A DNA stretch of 64,000 nucleotides. Origin: Primulina eburnea. Lineage: Eukaryota > Streptophyta > Magnoliopsida > Lamiales > Gesneriaceae. The stretch spans positions 6,983,869-7,047,868 of the forward strand of contig NC_133109.1 in assembly GCF_022965805.1 (NCBI RefSeq), given 5' to 3'. The notes below the pieces were generated by a model. That model saw nothing but the letters and a program-made list of their open reading frames with translations, was not told the origin of the DNA and made no database searches. Positions 11,314 to 22,894 of this stretch are shown one piece after another (the stretch's first letter is position 1; every line of letters starts with the position of its first letter). The translations under genes and the position numbers were made by a program.

Positions 11314-14152
11314 TTTGAAATAAAGGGGTTTTGAGGTGATTTTATACGCCGGGATGTAAATTTTATCGGTGTTGGTTCTTCAACTAAAATGCGAGCTTTT
11401 TAGCAACCCGGCTATTAAATTCACATTTTAAATAAAAGAAAACTTTGTTATAATTTTAATTTAATCCTAAAGTAGACTAATGGGCCTAATTTAATGGCTT
11501 ATTAGGCCTAAAGTCTAGATTAGAGATTAATTAGTATTTAAAGTGTAAATTAATTGAAAACCCCAAAACCCTACACCCAATTAATCGGCCACACAAATCT
11601 GAAAAATCCTCCTCCCCTCTCTCTAAATCACGGCTGCACACACAAGGAGATTTAGAGAGGATTTCTTGTGCAATTTTCGAAAGTTCTAGCAAGATCAAGC
11701 CACCGCCGCGTCCCGTTCTTCGTCGTCAACGGATTTTCGAGCGTATAAAACGCAAAGGCACACCTTAATCTCTTTTTCTCATCCATCATGTCATATTATT
11801 TATTTAAATTGCTGGATGCATGAAGCCCTTGAATTATTTTCAGAAAACCGAATTGTTGCATGATTATCCATCGGTTCTATGAAATTTTATTTGCATGAAA
11901 TCTGTTTAATCATGTGAAGGGGCTGCCATGGCCATGATCAATGAACTGAGAGGGTTTATATATGAAATAGAGTCCCACTTTATGCACCCCACTCATCAAC
12001 CGAAGAGAAACAATCGGAAAGCTTGGCACCGAAAGTGCTGTCATATGAATGTAGTGATCGAGTCGATTGCTTCAGTGGTCAGGCGAGGCTTAGGCTGGGG
12101 CCAGGGCTTGGTTAGGGGATGGTAAGGGTCAAGGGCAGAGTCCTAGCCAGGCTAGGACTCGAGCTAGGGGCGGGCGGAAGAGTCCTAGCATGAGCATGCA
12201 CAGCGCGCAGGGTTGCGTCGCTCGTGCAGGGCAGGGCGCACGGTCTGGGGTTCAAAGGCCGTGTTGAGTCGATGCATTAGAGTCCTAGGAGGGTGTACGA
12301 GAGGTAGTACAAGGGCTGGGCTCGATGGTTCATAGGTTGGGGAGCAAAACTTAGAGTCCTACACCACTAGGAGTCCTCGGCTGCAACACGTAGGGATTTC
12401 CAGCCGTCGTTTTTCGTTTTTGGGTTGGTTTCTGAGTAAAGTTAGAGTCCAGTAGGCTAATGTAACATGTTGGGCAAGTTTTGGTTCGATATGGCTCGGG
12501 ATGAACTCGCGAAAATCGAGAGTTGGCTCGGGGTCAAAGTTTAGGTGTCAATTAGGGTTTTTAAAATAAAGAAAATTTGAAAAACGGCTCACGGTGGTCG
12601 AGTCGTGGTCCATAAGGGCTAAAATAATATAAAAGACTAAATTTAGAATTTAGGAATTTTATATTAAAGTTTGGTATTTTTCGAGATTAAAACACTTTTA
12701 AAACAATTAAGAAAAGATAATTGAAAAAGTCTAACATTTAAGCCAAATAAAATTATGAAAAAAATACACGTAGGCTTAAATAAATATGTGGGACATATTA
12801 GAGTCATGAAATCAAGAAAAAAGTTGAAAACGTAAAATGTCGAGTCCAGGGGTAAAACGGTCTTTTTACACCGGGAAATTAGTAAAGGTCATGACAGTGC
12901 CCAAAATTATATTTTATGATATTATGATTATTTTTAAATGTTTATGAATTGTTCATGATTAATTGATGATTTTAAATGTCTAAGGGATTTTCACGATTTT
13001 AAGAAGACATTTAAATACACGTTGCATGCTTGGTTTCGAAAAGGAAAAATGTAAATATTATTCATGATTTTTCTAAGTGATGTGAATGAAATGAAAAATG
13101 TTGAAGGATGTGAAGTGATTGTGACTAATTCGTTAATGGTGGCGACGTCGTGAGGGTTATGGTCCCAGTGGGAGCCCGACGATCGTGTTTCTATCATTGC
13201 GAATATGTGGTAACGGATATGTGGTAACGGTTTAGTGGTAACGGAAGAATGGGAATATCGTGAGGGGAGAAGGCCCCAGAGGGAGCCCATTTATGGGAAA
13301 AGGCCCCAGAGGGAGCCCTGACGATCGTATTTCTGTTCGAATCATGATAGGCCAGGGCCCAGTTGACCGGTGAGAGTGTTGCCGGTGTCCCCCGCCGCCC
13401 AGTACTGTGGTTTTATTTAGATGGATCCATCGACCCTCATGAGCATGATCAGGAAAGTCACAATTAACGATCTGAATTCAACAAAGGAAAAGGAAAAGGA
13501 AAAGGAAAAAGGAAAATGACTATGATCAAGTTAAAATGTTTTATGTCATTATAAGGAAAACGATCAAGACTTTTATGTGCACGTCATGAAATGGTTTATG
13601 ATAAAGTTTTATGTATCATGAAAGTATTTATGAAAATGATTATACTTAAGTTTATGCATATTCATGATAAAGATATTTTAAGTACAAGTATTTTTCACCG
13701 TTATATGTTGACTGTATTACGTATTACTTATTATCAAGATTATGGTGTGTTGAGTCTTTAGACTCACTAGGTGTGATGGATGCAGGTGGTTCTGAGGGAG
13801 GCGTTGATGAGTGATACTACTGGACTGATAGCGCACACAACCCGAGGACCAGCGCTACATTTTCCGCATTATGCTTTGAGTTTTATGTTAAAGATTTTAA
13901 GACTATTTATTTATGCTTTTTGAAAGGGTTTTGAGAGTTTAGTATGGGCTATACTTTTCAAATTATTGCTTTTGAAGTTGGGTAAGACAGTAGACGATTT
14001 TATTTTATGACCATTACACTTGATTTTTAATATACTAGTCGATTGAGGTTTCTTTTAAAAGGGGTAAAATATTTTCATGCATTATTCAAGTTGGCCAAAT
14101 AAAAAAAAAAATTCTAGTACTTTTAAAGCAATAAAAAGATCAGGACGTTTCA
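11314..14152 (+). mobile_element. Long LTR, 5' end lost at the gap (copy B)
   Basis: This is the fuller copy of the LTR family seen at 1-1607. It runs from the gap to ACGTTTCA at 14152. It carries the doubled GGCCCCAGAGGGAGCCC motif near 13273-13316 and the ATGGATCCATCGA motif near 13420. The 11314-12000 part corresponds in order to the start of the LTR at 40174-43524 read on its - strand, but is strongly diverged. No internal region or polyprotein follows, so this is a solo or truncated LTR. Confidence 0.7.
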
Positions 14153-14883
14153 GAATGTCTACTTTTCATAACAAAAAACCATTTAACCAAACTAAACATG
14201 AAAACAATATTATTTCAATAGATTTTATAACACATTACTTTTGTTCATAAGATTATTTTTGTCGCTGAGAATCAATAATCATAAGCTTCGACAAACTTTT
14301 GATCAAATAACGAGCGTTTAATCATAGTCTATTTTTCTCATTTGAAGCAAGCGAGGGAGATCATGGTGCATGTTTATCTCCCAATCGAACACTAAATAAA
14401 GAAATACTATTGGATAAAATATGTGTACCCCGAGCTAAATAGTTGTTACTAGTATGAACCAACTGTTCCTAAAGATTGGAAGGTTTAAAAAACGGACTTA
14501 CTAATGGATGTCTTTTGGGTTCAAATCCGAGGTAATTTCACTATTGGCCATGACCAATAAAAAAAGTATGATTTCAGAGGAGAGAATACTAAATAAATTA
14601 AAAGAAAGATAATGGCAATGAGAGTGAGATGAATCATAACTATGGAGAAAGGGGGATGAACTTGCTAACAAGTGGATGAAACGGGGCAAAATTGTCAATT
14701 AGTAGAAATTACAAACTTTATTTCTTTATTAATTAATTAATCGAGCACTAATAATAATAATAATAAATTTTTTAAAATATATCACTTTATATACAATTAT
14801 TATTTTTGTAATTTTATCCACCTAAGCTGTGCGTACAAAAGGGGGATATTTGGGAAAATCTTCAATAATTTTTGTAATATATG
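14153..14883. other. Upstream intergenic region of DI19 copy B
   Basis: This is the counterpart of 1608-2345, with no gene visible. It lacks seven bases found in copy A near 1962, next to ACTTACTAAT. Confidence 0.5.
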
Positions 14884-14974
14884 CCACGTGTCCGATACTC
14901 ATTTGTTTAAATTTTGTGTCAGGAAAGTTTCCGAAAATGTTAAACCAATATATATATCTATATATATATAAGCC
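14884..14974 (+). promoter_or_regulatory. DI19 promoter: ABRE/G-box and TATA region (copy B)
   Basis: The promoter elements match copy A: CCACGTGTC at 14884-14892 and a TATATATA-type TATA region ending near 14973. The start codon is at 15207. Confidence 0.6.
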
Positions 14975-15206
14975 TCCTCACATCATCTCGATTTAGTACA
15001 TGTAAGAATTTCTATAATCTGCCCAGAACATCCTACTCTGAATCTCTCCTGTAGAATCTTGAACTCAGTTTGAGATTAAATTTTCTTGTATTTCGTTTTC
15101 CGGGTCCAGATTAAACCGCTCTATTTGTCCGCCCTTGCCTCTATATTTTTGCTACGGAGGTGAAAAAATAGTTACAATTTTTATCAAGAAGAGTGAGGTG
15201 AAAGAA

Positions 15207-17614
15207 ATGGATGTGGATTTCTGGGCTGCGAGAGTTCACTCAGCCAAGAACACCAAGCCTACTAGACTCAGTAACTCTGGTAAATTGTAGTATTTGTTGC
15301 ATTATTTTATTATATTTGATTGAGTTTGATTTCCTGATCAATCTTAACTATTGTCTATTAGTTTGTATATATTAGTTTTAGTTTTGATTTCTTGATTAAG
15401 TTTGCTCCATTTGGGTTTGCTTATTTTTGTTTTTTACTCATTTTAAACTCAGGATATGTTAGCTGTTGTAATTCTTGATTTTCTTCTGGGAGATGTGCAA
15501 TTTTCTTTTGATAGTACCGACAAGTTTCTTACTTTCTTGCTAAGAATTCTTCCATAACAGTGTGATTACATTAATTTTTTTTTTCCTGTGGTTAATTTCC
15601 CTAAGAATGGGCAGTGCTAGGAAATTCGATAATTTTCTTCATTTGATAGGAAAGGTCATTGCTTGGCCCTGCTCAGTTTGTATGTGAACTCACTGTCTTA
15701 CATTTTTAGTTGGATTGTATAGATGGGGGTAGAATGAGAAGAAATTTCGCTGCATTTTACACGCGATCGTATGTGATTTTCTTGAAAGATTCGTTCAAAA
15801 TTTCGAAAAGTGGTGATGATCGATGGATATATGACTAGGTAATCATGGGGCGGTGGATGAGGAAGGGGAAGATGAAGTAAGAGCCTGGTTTCCATGCCCT
15901 TTCTGTTATGTGGAAATTGAAGTTCCTGTGCTTTGTATCCATCTACAAGAAGAGCATTGTTTCGACTTGAGGAACGCGGTAAATGAGTTTCATGTACTGA
16001 TTTATTTTCCTATCCTCGCCCTTTCTAACAAGCTAGTGTATATTTTTCGTCTCTTGCCTTGAGTGGAAGTGAAGGTTGTCAATCCATCGGTTACCATAGT
16101 TGCCAGAATATAGAGTTAAATGAATTTATGGATTTGCAGAACTAGGAGTGATGTTTTCTTGTTTCTCTTCTGAGTTTCGTCAGAAAAGGAAACATCCGAG
16201 GATAATTAGTACTACTTAGTGGACACTTTACTTAAGATGATCAAGAGCAGGCGTGCTAAAAATCGAGATTCACCTGACAACAGCTTTTCCCTTGGATATC
16301 GATATGAAATACTCAGAGGGAGTGTTACATGGTGATCGTTAATGCGTCTTATTTCGAAGAATTTTGTTCTCTTAAATGGAATTTGTTTTCCAGGTTTGTC
16401 CCATATGTGCTGCGAACTTAGGGAAAGATCCACTCAGCCATTTCACAGTGCAGCATATGCATTCAATTAAGGTCTGTATTCCGTTTCTATGTTTTGCAAA
16501 TTCGTGGGGACGAAATTGTTAAATTTGAAGGGATCCGTATTCCTGTTTTTCTCTCAGCAGAGGAAAAAATCCCAAAAATCTGGTTTCTGGAGCAATGTAT
16601 CTCCAAATATACTGAAGGACTTGCGGGAACTAAGTTCATTTCTCGGTGCAAGTTCAGCCACAAGCTCGAGTGAACCTGCTCAGGATCAACTCCTTCCACC
16701 ATTTCTTTGCAAGGCCTTTAAATGCAGCCAGAAGGATAAGTCCTCTTGTATTGCTGCAACAAGTGACACGATAAGGTATTTTCGGGCCCTCAACTGATCA
16801 AACCCGAAACACTAGATCACAAATAATTAAAACTTTGGATGAAGCTTATGATACCACCATAAACTCCTATGTTAGTGAGATATGTCCGATAATATTAGAA
16901 GTATACCATAGTTTATAATTGGTTAGCAGCTGAAGAGTGACATGAATGAACTCAGGTGGATCCTGTACGTACACATACACGCACAAACGGTGCAACGCCT
17001 GAGAAAGAGTGCTCTAGATTCAAGTAAACATTGTGCGAATAGGACTTCACCTCATGAAGTGTTCACGAGATTACACAATCTTGGCCTTGTGCACAAGAAT
17101 GGTCGGCTTATTCTAATTGCTCGTCCTGTTGGATTATGGGAGTGTTAATGGCTTTGGATAACTATGTAGTTAGCTATTTTAGCAACATTAATTACTCATT
17201 TTTTCATAAAGCAAGAATTGATGTGGAGAGTTACGAACAGAAAGTACTGTATAAAGTCTCACTTATGCAGATCCACAGGTTCACTTATTCTTTTAACTAC
17301 AGTAATGTGTGATCACCAACATATCTCATAGCTCAAAAGAGAAAAAAAAATCCCTTCACAAACTGCAAGAATAGCACATCGTATCAAACTATGTAAATGA
17401 GACAGAATTTTACTCGGATGAAGTCGGAAAAGTTGGCTTTTTTAGCTCAATGCAGATATCTTAGCAGCAACAGGTTCACATATGATTTGACCGACCATTT
17501 TTGTTCTGCAGCACCAACCAAGCACTGTCAAATGAAGTGGATGAACAAAATTACGAGGAAAAAAACCTTCGCGCTACATTCATCCAGGAGATGGTTGCAT
17601 CTACCATTTTATAG
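15207..17614 (+). CDS. Di19: DI19 (dehydration-induced 19) zinc-finger protein, copy B
   Basis: The exons are 15207-15279, 15839-15978, 16394-16471, 16561-16775 and 17512-17614, encoding a 202-residue protein that appears identical to copy A. It has two zinc fingers (C44/C47/H59/H64 and C73/C76/H87/H92), a basic segment after residue 97, and the conserved C-terminal segment starting NYEEK and ending STIL. The role inferred from the family is nuclear, stress-linked transcriptional regulation. The gene faces the NLR remnant tail to tail. Because the surrounding sequence is clean here, this copy is the safer gene model. Confidence 0.93.
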
Positions 17615-18860
17615 GAATGTTTTCGGTACCCTTTGTTCCAAGTGGAAGCGTGCAACGTTTAAGGTTGCAGAGAGTAGACACGGGGATTTTCTTAGTCGTA
17701 AATTCACTGGAAGAAAACCAACCAAGATTGGTAGACAAGGCATCAAAATATTTGTATTTATTGAAATATTTTACTTCAAGATGTTCATACTCGATCATGC
17801 ACTATGCTGAAGATTGAAGAAGACCTCCTGATTTCAGTTGAAAACCCAAATTTGGAATCTAAAAGTTTGTCTGTTACGGAAAAGGGAATAAAAATAGGCA
17901 CGAGACCAATAAGTAAATAGTGGAAATTTTGATTTTGGATATGCAATGAATTATTATTACAACCCAATGGATTTTAGGATTTCACATCTACACCCTCAGA
18001 TTTGAACCCAATTTCTATTAAAACGAAAGTAACATAAATGGTTTAGTTTCTTTCACATTTTTTGCTGTCATTTCGTAACGTATCATCCAAATGTTAGATT
18101 TTGTTCGTATTTTACGTTTCCGCGCTTCAATCTTTACATTGTGTTTATAGATCGAAGTTAGTTTTACAGTCCAAATACAACAGAAAATACAGAAAAAATA
18201 AACATAAAATTGAATGCTAAGAGACTGGTTATTCCAACTTCGATCAGGCCATCATCAAAATCTTGATGCTTTCAGAGATACGATCGTTCTTTCTTTTAAA
18301 CTCCAAATTAAAATAAATATAGATGAACCAATTATAAATGCACGATTTAAACAGCAAGCATTCGATGCCAAATTTTAATATAGTGATGAAAAATATTATT
18401 GTTCTATCGGACTAACTGGCAGATACAATTATTTTCAAACTATATCTAATCACACTAAATTAACTAAAAATAAAATTAAAATAACTCAAGTTCTACACTA
18501 CACAAGTAAGATAGCAGAGAAAATATCACGGAGAAACTTTTTTCAAGCTTCTGATTCACCTACGGTATTTGCTTTTGGCAATGTGCTTCTACTTGTACAC
18601 TATGAAAACCAAGAATTAGAAGCTTTGAACATGGATTAAAAAAATGAAAGTCAATTTAATTGCACTCAAAATATACAAAAAACATAATAAAAATCTAACT
18701 TATCAAGGTAAAATATCCAAGAAAGCGGGAATTTAGAGTTAGTATGCAAAAGAAAATTCATCAAGACAAAGAACGAAACTGATCATTATTATTAGTCATC
18801 AAAAGCCCTGGAGCTTACCTTTCTGCAAAGGTAAATCTGCGCTTCCGCCGATAATTTTTT
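17615..18860. other. DI19 3' region and intergenic sequence (copy B)
   Basis: This is the counterpart of 5077-6322. An AATAAA near 17886 may be the DI19 polyadenylation signal. No other gene is recognised. A GTAAGC donor-like site on the - strand lies near 18817, downstream of the NLR stop, consistent with a spliced 3' UTR. Confidence 0.5.
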
Positions 18861-19126
18861 TCACGTGGAAGAGGTGACACGAACTCGAAGCTCGTAACCC
18901 CAGCTCATCTGTTCGTCCACTATTTGTGTCCCGAGTCTGAAGCACAACGGCTGACCAATTCGGTGAGCTGAAGGGATGGAATTTCTCCTATTTCTAAAGG
19001 GATTTCCTCAAGTTGATAGCAATGCTTTAAAATCAGGGATTCGAGTCAGGGGAAGGATTCATTTGTTGTTATCCAGTATACCAAATGCATGGATTCAAGC
19101 AGCAGGAATCTCAAGCTACGAAATTC
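18861..19126 (-). pseudogene. R1/Rx-type NLR disease-resistance gene, C-terminal LRR remnant
   Basis: Read on the - strand, the frame gives leucine-rich repeat sequence including ESLILKHCYQLEEIPLEIGE, then a frameshift, then the tail VDEQMSWGYELRVRVTSST and a stop at 18861. This strongly resembles the last LRRs of R1-like late-blight resistance homologues, cytoplasmic CC-NB-ARC-LRR immune receptors. A TGA lies where SFPxLESL would be expected to have Arg (CGA to TGA). The frame changes near the GACTCGGGACACA stretch (about 18930). Upstream of 19126 the frame is lost and no NB-ARC domain is seen, so only the 3' end survives. Confidence 0.7.
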
Positions 19127-19859
19127 GGCTTTTGACGTTTTCCAAATAGCAATAGTAAACGCATTCTCGCATCAAAGACATCATGAAAGTTTATAAATTT
19201 AAGTTTTGGCAATCAAGACGTTCTTGAAGGTATTATGATTCAAATCCAAATAATGAGATGTTTTGAGGATTTATGGCGATTAACACTTGACTTCAACTAT
19301 CCCCGGTGATTCGACAGTAATAGTTCTTATAGTATATGTTTACGAACAATCTACTTTATCAATCTCTTTTCTTCCATTGTCCGAATCAAGTCAATGACTA
19401 AAATCAATGCTCTCGTCAAGATTGCACTAAAAATCTTGACGAAATTTGCGTTGAAAATCGTTAGATGGAAGGCGGTGGTACCACAGCGCTGACTGCGGCG
19501 TGTATGGTGTTGAGAGTGGTGGTTGACACCCAATGGCTTCTCAAGCCTTGGTGGTGGCTGAGTTTTGTGTAACAGAAAGGAAGATAATCAAAGACTAGAT
19601 TTTTTTGAGGTTATCAACTTTTAATAAATATTATTTATTATCTCACAACTATTGAATCTCAATCGTTTTAGAATATTCTATGGTTGAGTGTTTCTCCCTT
19701 GTCAAATTTCTTTCGTAATATTATCAACTTTTGACAATATGTAATATTATTAAATAACAATTTTTTTAGTAATTACTCGAGATGTTTCTAGAATATTTTG
19801 TGGGAATCTTAGTAGATAAAACTACTAATTAATATTTAATTATGAGTATTTGTGATACT
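19127..19859. other. Unassigned AT-rich region
   Basis: It may include decayed upstream LRR sequence just after 19126 and the 3' end of the - strand LTR that becomes recognisable at about 19860. I see no supported gene. Confidence 0.4.
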
Positions 19860-20721
19860 ATTATAATCCCGAGCGACGACCAAGTATCGTCGATGTGACG
19901 AGGGTAGAAGTCTCGTTATTATGATACAAAGTGAAAATCTCAAATATCAAATTTTTTTACTGATTTATTTTTGTCAGTTGTCTATTTGGGAACTCCTTCA
20001 CTAAATTAGGTTGTCGCACTCTTCTCACAAAATTAGTAGACAACCTAATTTCCACATTTTCCAAACATGAAACACACTTACAAAAGTTATATAAACTATA
20101 TGTTTGATCTCCATCAAACTTAATTATCAAATTAAAATATTTGAATTTAACTATCTCAACAGTTATATGACCCTCAATTTTTCAAGGATACAGTTAGCTC
20201 TGGGTTCACTCAAGTCATGTGATTCGAGAAATCGCGTGTCTCTTATATGACCTACCCTAATTAGCCCAATTATGTGCATCAACCCATTGATAACAGAATC
20301 TCAGAACTTAATTAGTTTGATAACACCCATTGGATCATGATAAGGGCATCAAATTGTATCGCCTCATGATTTCCTAGGTCTCACTGATAGTTCCTGTAAG
20401 AACCACTAGTTTATGGTGAGTATACAGTACTATCATTCAAAACATATATTTTGATCGAATCTACACTATTGGTATATCAAGAATTGAAAATGAAATCGAT
20501 AACGATGTAAAATATCTTTGGTTAATCATAGTGACATCATATGTACAAATAGGGAATCAATTTCCCCTAAAGCACATTTCTTACTCTCGTCAGATATTCT
20601 TTTCACTATTAACTTATCAGATCACGTAGGATATCCACATTCGTAGGTGAGGGTTTTTGTTTAGAAAATTTAACAATCTTGAATTCGATGATAAAAAAAA
20701 CTTATTATTATGTTTCTAACA
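19860..20721 (-). mobile_element. Decayed Copia-type LTR, reverse orientation
   Basis: Read on the - strand it begins TGTTAGAAACA at 20721. The order of conserved words matches the Copia LTRs elsewhere in the window: GGATATCC with a nearby CCTACG, a TGTACTCACC-type segment with AACCATAA, CTAGGAAATCATG, and a block near the (A)GGGTCATAT site. Similarity to 62600-63130 runs over several hundred bases but is well diverged. The far (3') boundary is uncertain. Confidence 0.6.
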
Positions 20722-22194
20722 TATTTACTCAAGTGTGAAGTTGTTAACTTAAGATGGAAGCTGAAACTCCAATTTTGCCAAACTGAAAATCTGGCAAGTT
20801 TTGGTATTTTCGATGATATCTCACAGCTCGTTAATCCAAAAGACTAGCCGCCATTACAACTGAATAGAAAAAACACAATTTTGGACAATTTGTATCTCAC
20901 ACCAGTTGGACTAAATTGGATGTTATCTATGCCAAATTAATAGTTTAAATACCAACTGATTGCACGAAAACAACAATCAGTTGAGCATGAGTAGTGCGGT
21001 ATTTTGGTCAGCCTGATCAACTCGATTATCCAAATGAAATGATTCAGTATGCATTAAGAAGCTAAGACGATGATTTACAAATCACATTCACAGGTCAAAG
21101 TCTGAATCGGAGTTTAAGACGCTGATAAATAACGATGAAGTTACTGTTTTTGCTCAGGAAATCAGCCATACCTCGTTAGTTTGGTTCAGTTGAACTCCAC
21201 CAATTGACTAGTGGAGCAAAACTAAACCAGTTGACCGGACCAGAACTGATCCAGTTAAGCATACCAGAACTGAACGAGTTGATCAATTGAGCAAAACTGA
21301 ACCAGTTGACTAGGAGCAAAACTGAATTACCAGTCTAGGCTCGGGAAATTTTCTAGCAAGACGAATTTGACCGTTGTAATTTCAGAAACATTATAGAAAC
21401 TTTTCAAACTGTCATATTCTTTTATATAACGTATATATCATTGTTGGAGCCAATAAATACAACAGCTTGAAGATCAAATACCAGATTTCGAAGGAAATTC
21501 AAAGTATGGGCAGTTAGTATGAAGAAATTTGCTAGTTGAGAGCACAAGTCATTGTGTGAGGATTCATTTGAGATGTACACTGTAATGATAAATTCCTCAC
21601 ACACAATCACCACATATATACAAGAGAGTTGAACTTCAAATATTAGATGATCGAGTCTTCACACAAAGACGTAAAACAATGTATTTATAGTCTTTGCCTA
21701 TGAAATGTTAAACAATATGCTGATTGTGAGGTGTTGTCTGCAATCTTGAGTGTTAGGAGTTCTAGTTGGATGTTGCCTTTATGGGTCAGGTTTGCAAAGA
21801 GTTGTATGAATCAAAGCCTTCTAATGAATCCTTCCCCATGAGAAGAAGGGGTGACATAGGAGTTGTTAATCTCCGAACATCCATAAACAAATTCTTGTCT
21901 ATTTGTTTATTGCATTTACTTATCATTCTTATTGTTTTAAAGATGCACAGTGAAGCATTTTATATGTTCTTGAAATATCAAAATATTGCATATAAAATGT
22001 TTGATAAAATGTTTCAACCAAAATATTTTTACTCGTTCAATATGCATATATTTTAAACGCTTTACAAAATATTTAATCGGTTTCTACGAAGGATTATTTT
22101 GAGTGTCTTCCACTTGGTTTGAAAACCAAACTTGATTTAATTCATCGGTATTCAATATTTTAAGAATCGAGCGATTGTAGCTCAACGATTATCC
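20722..22194. other. Repeat-derived noncoding region
   Basis: No gene is supported. At about 21200-21345 the words AACTGA, CCAGTTGA and GAGCAAAACTGA recur several times, forming a loose short-unit repeat. Near 21840-21900 the run GTTGTTAATCTCCGAACATC resembles LTR-derived sequence, but I cannot assign a family. Confidence 0.4.
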
Positions 22195-22435
22195 ATCAAA
22201 TCGATCCTATCAAGTGGTGTGTCCTTAAATACAAGGCATCGAATCCTACGTAAGACAGAACTACATCTAACCTCGCTACCTGATGACCCTCGCGGAGTCG
22301 GTAAACGAGTCAAAGTGCAGTTCTAGTACGTAGAGCTTATTTATTGTCCCAGATCAAAGGACTAATGATGTACAACCATAACCACGTACTAATCCACTCG
22401 ATAAGTGATGACTTCCTAGAAGTCTAAGGTAGGAT
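22195..22435 (-). mobile_element. Copia LTR fragment, reverse orientation
   Basis: It is similar to the reverse complement of the 22895-24962 LTR: CACTCGATAAGTG, GTACAACCATAA, GACTAATG-TGTACAACC, GAGTCGGTAAACGAGTCAAAG and CTACCTGATGACC occur in the expected reversed order. It ends immediately before the + strand LTR that starts at 22438, giving two head-to-head LTR pieces. Confidence 0.7.
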
Positions 22436-22437
22436 TG

Positions 22438-22894
22438 TGTTAGAGTAGGTGCCCGTCGAGTCAAGTGTTGGCCGAGTGTTCACAATGTAACTCTATGTAT
22501 AAGCAATCTTTATTTTAATAATATTTGAAATTATTGTTTTGGCAAATCTTTATCTGTATACCCATGCTAGTTGCATAGATAAAGCCCTGGAATATACAAA
22601 TAGTAGAAAGAATATGAGATGCTCATATGATGAGTATCATGAAACTCATATTTGGAATACTGTATATTCTAAACGGTTCCTAGTCGATTTAGCCGCCGCT
22701 AAGAAGGATATAGGCCGCTCGAGTTCGAGACTTGTATCTGCGATGTGAGTGCCATGTTTCATTGGTAGGGGACAATGTGATGTCCGAGCATGCAGATAGG
22801 TGCTCCTGGTAGAGTGCACTGAACAACCCTCCATAAAGGACTTTTCAAGTGGTTCTCACTTATCGAGTGGAAAAGTCCTAGTTTATGGTTGTAC
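22438..22894 (+). mobile_element. Older Copia element, first part of its 5' LTR
   Basis: It starts TGTTAGAGTAGGTGCCC and matches the first 457 bases of the young Copia LTR with more divergence. It is interrupted after TGTAC at 22890-22894. The rest of the same LTR resumes at 32777, after the young element. Confidence 0.9.

Larger units (their letters stand above)
12546..18967. repeat. Copy B of a 6.4-kb duplicated locus
   Basis: This is the second copy of the 1-6429 block, in the same orientation. The coordinate offset is 12545 at the left and 12538 through the DI19 gene. It is embedded in good-quality sequence on both sides: the rest of the LTR lies upstream from 11314, and the rest of the NLR fragment lies downstream to 19126. 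Copy B is therefore the better representative of the locus. The very low divergence fits either a recent duplication or two haplotypes laid end to end by the assembler. Confidence 0.97.

Noticed and set aside
22539..22748. Frames MANLYLYTHASCIDKALEYT and relatives at 22996, 30810 and 63400
   Set aside because: All are the same stretch of Copia LTR. Its repetition reflects LTR copies and not a gene family.
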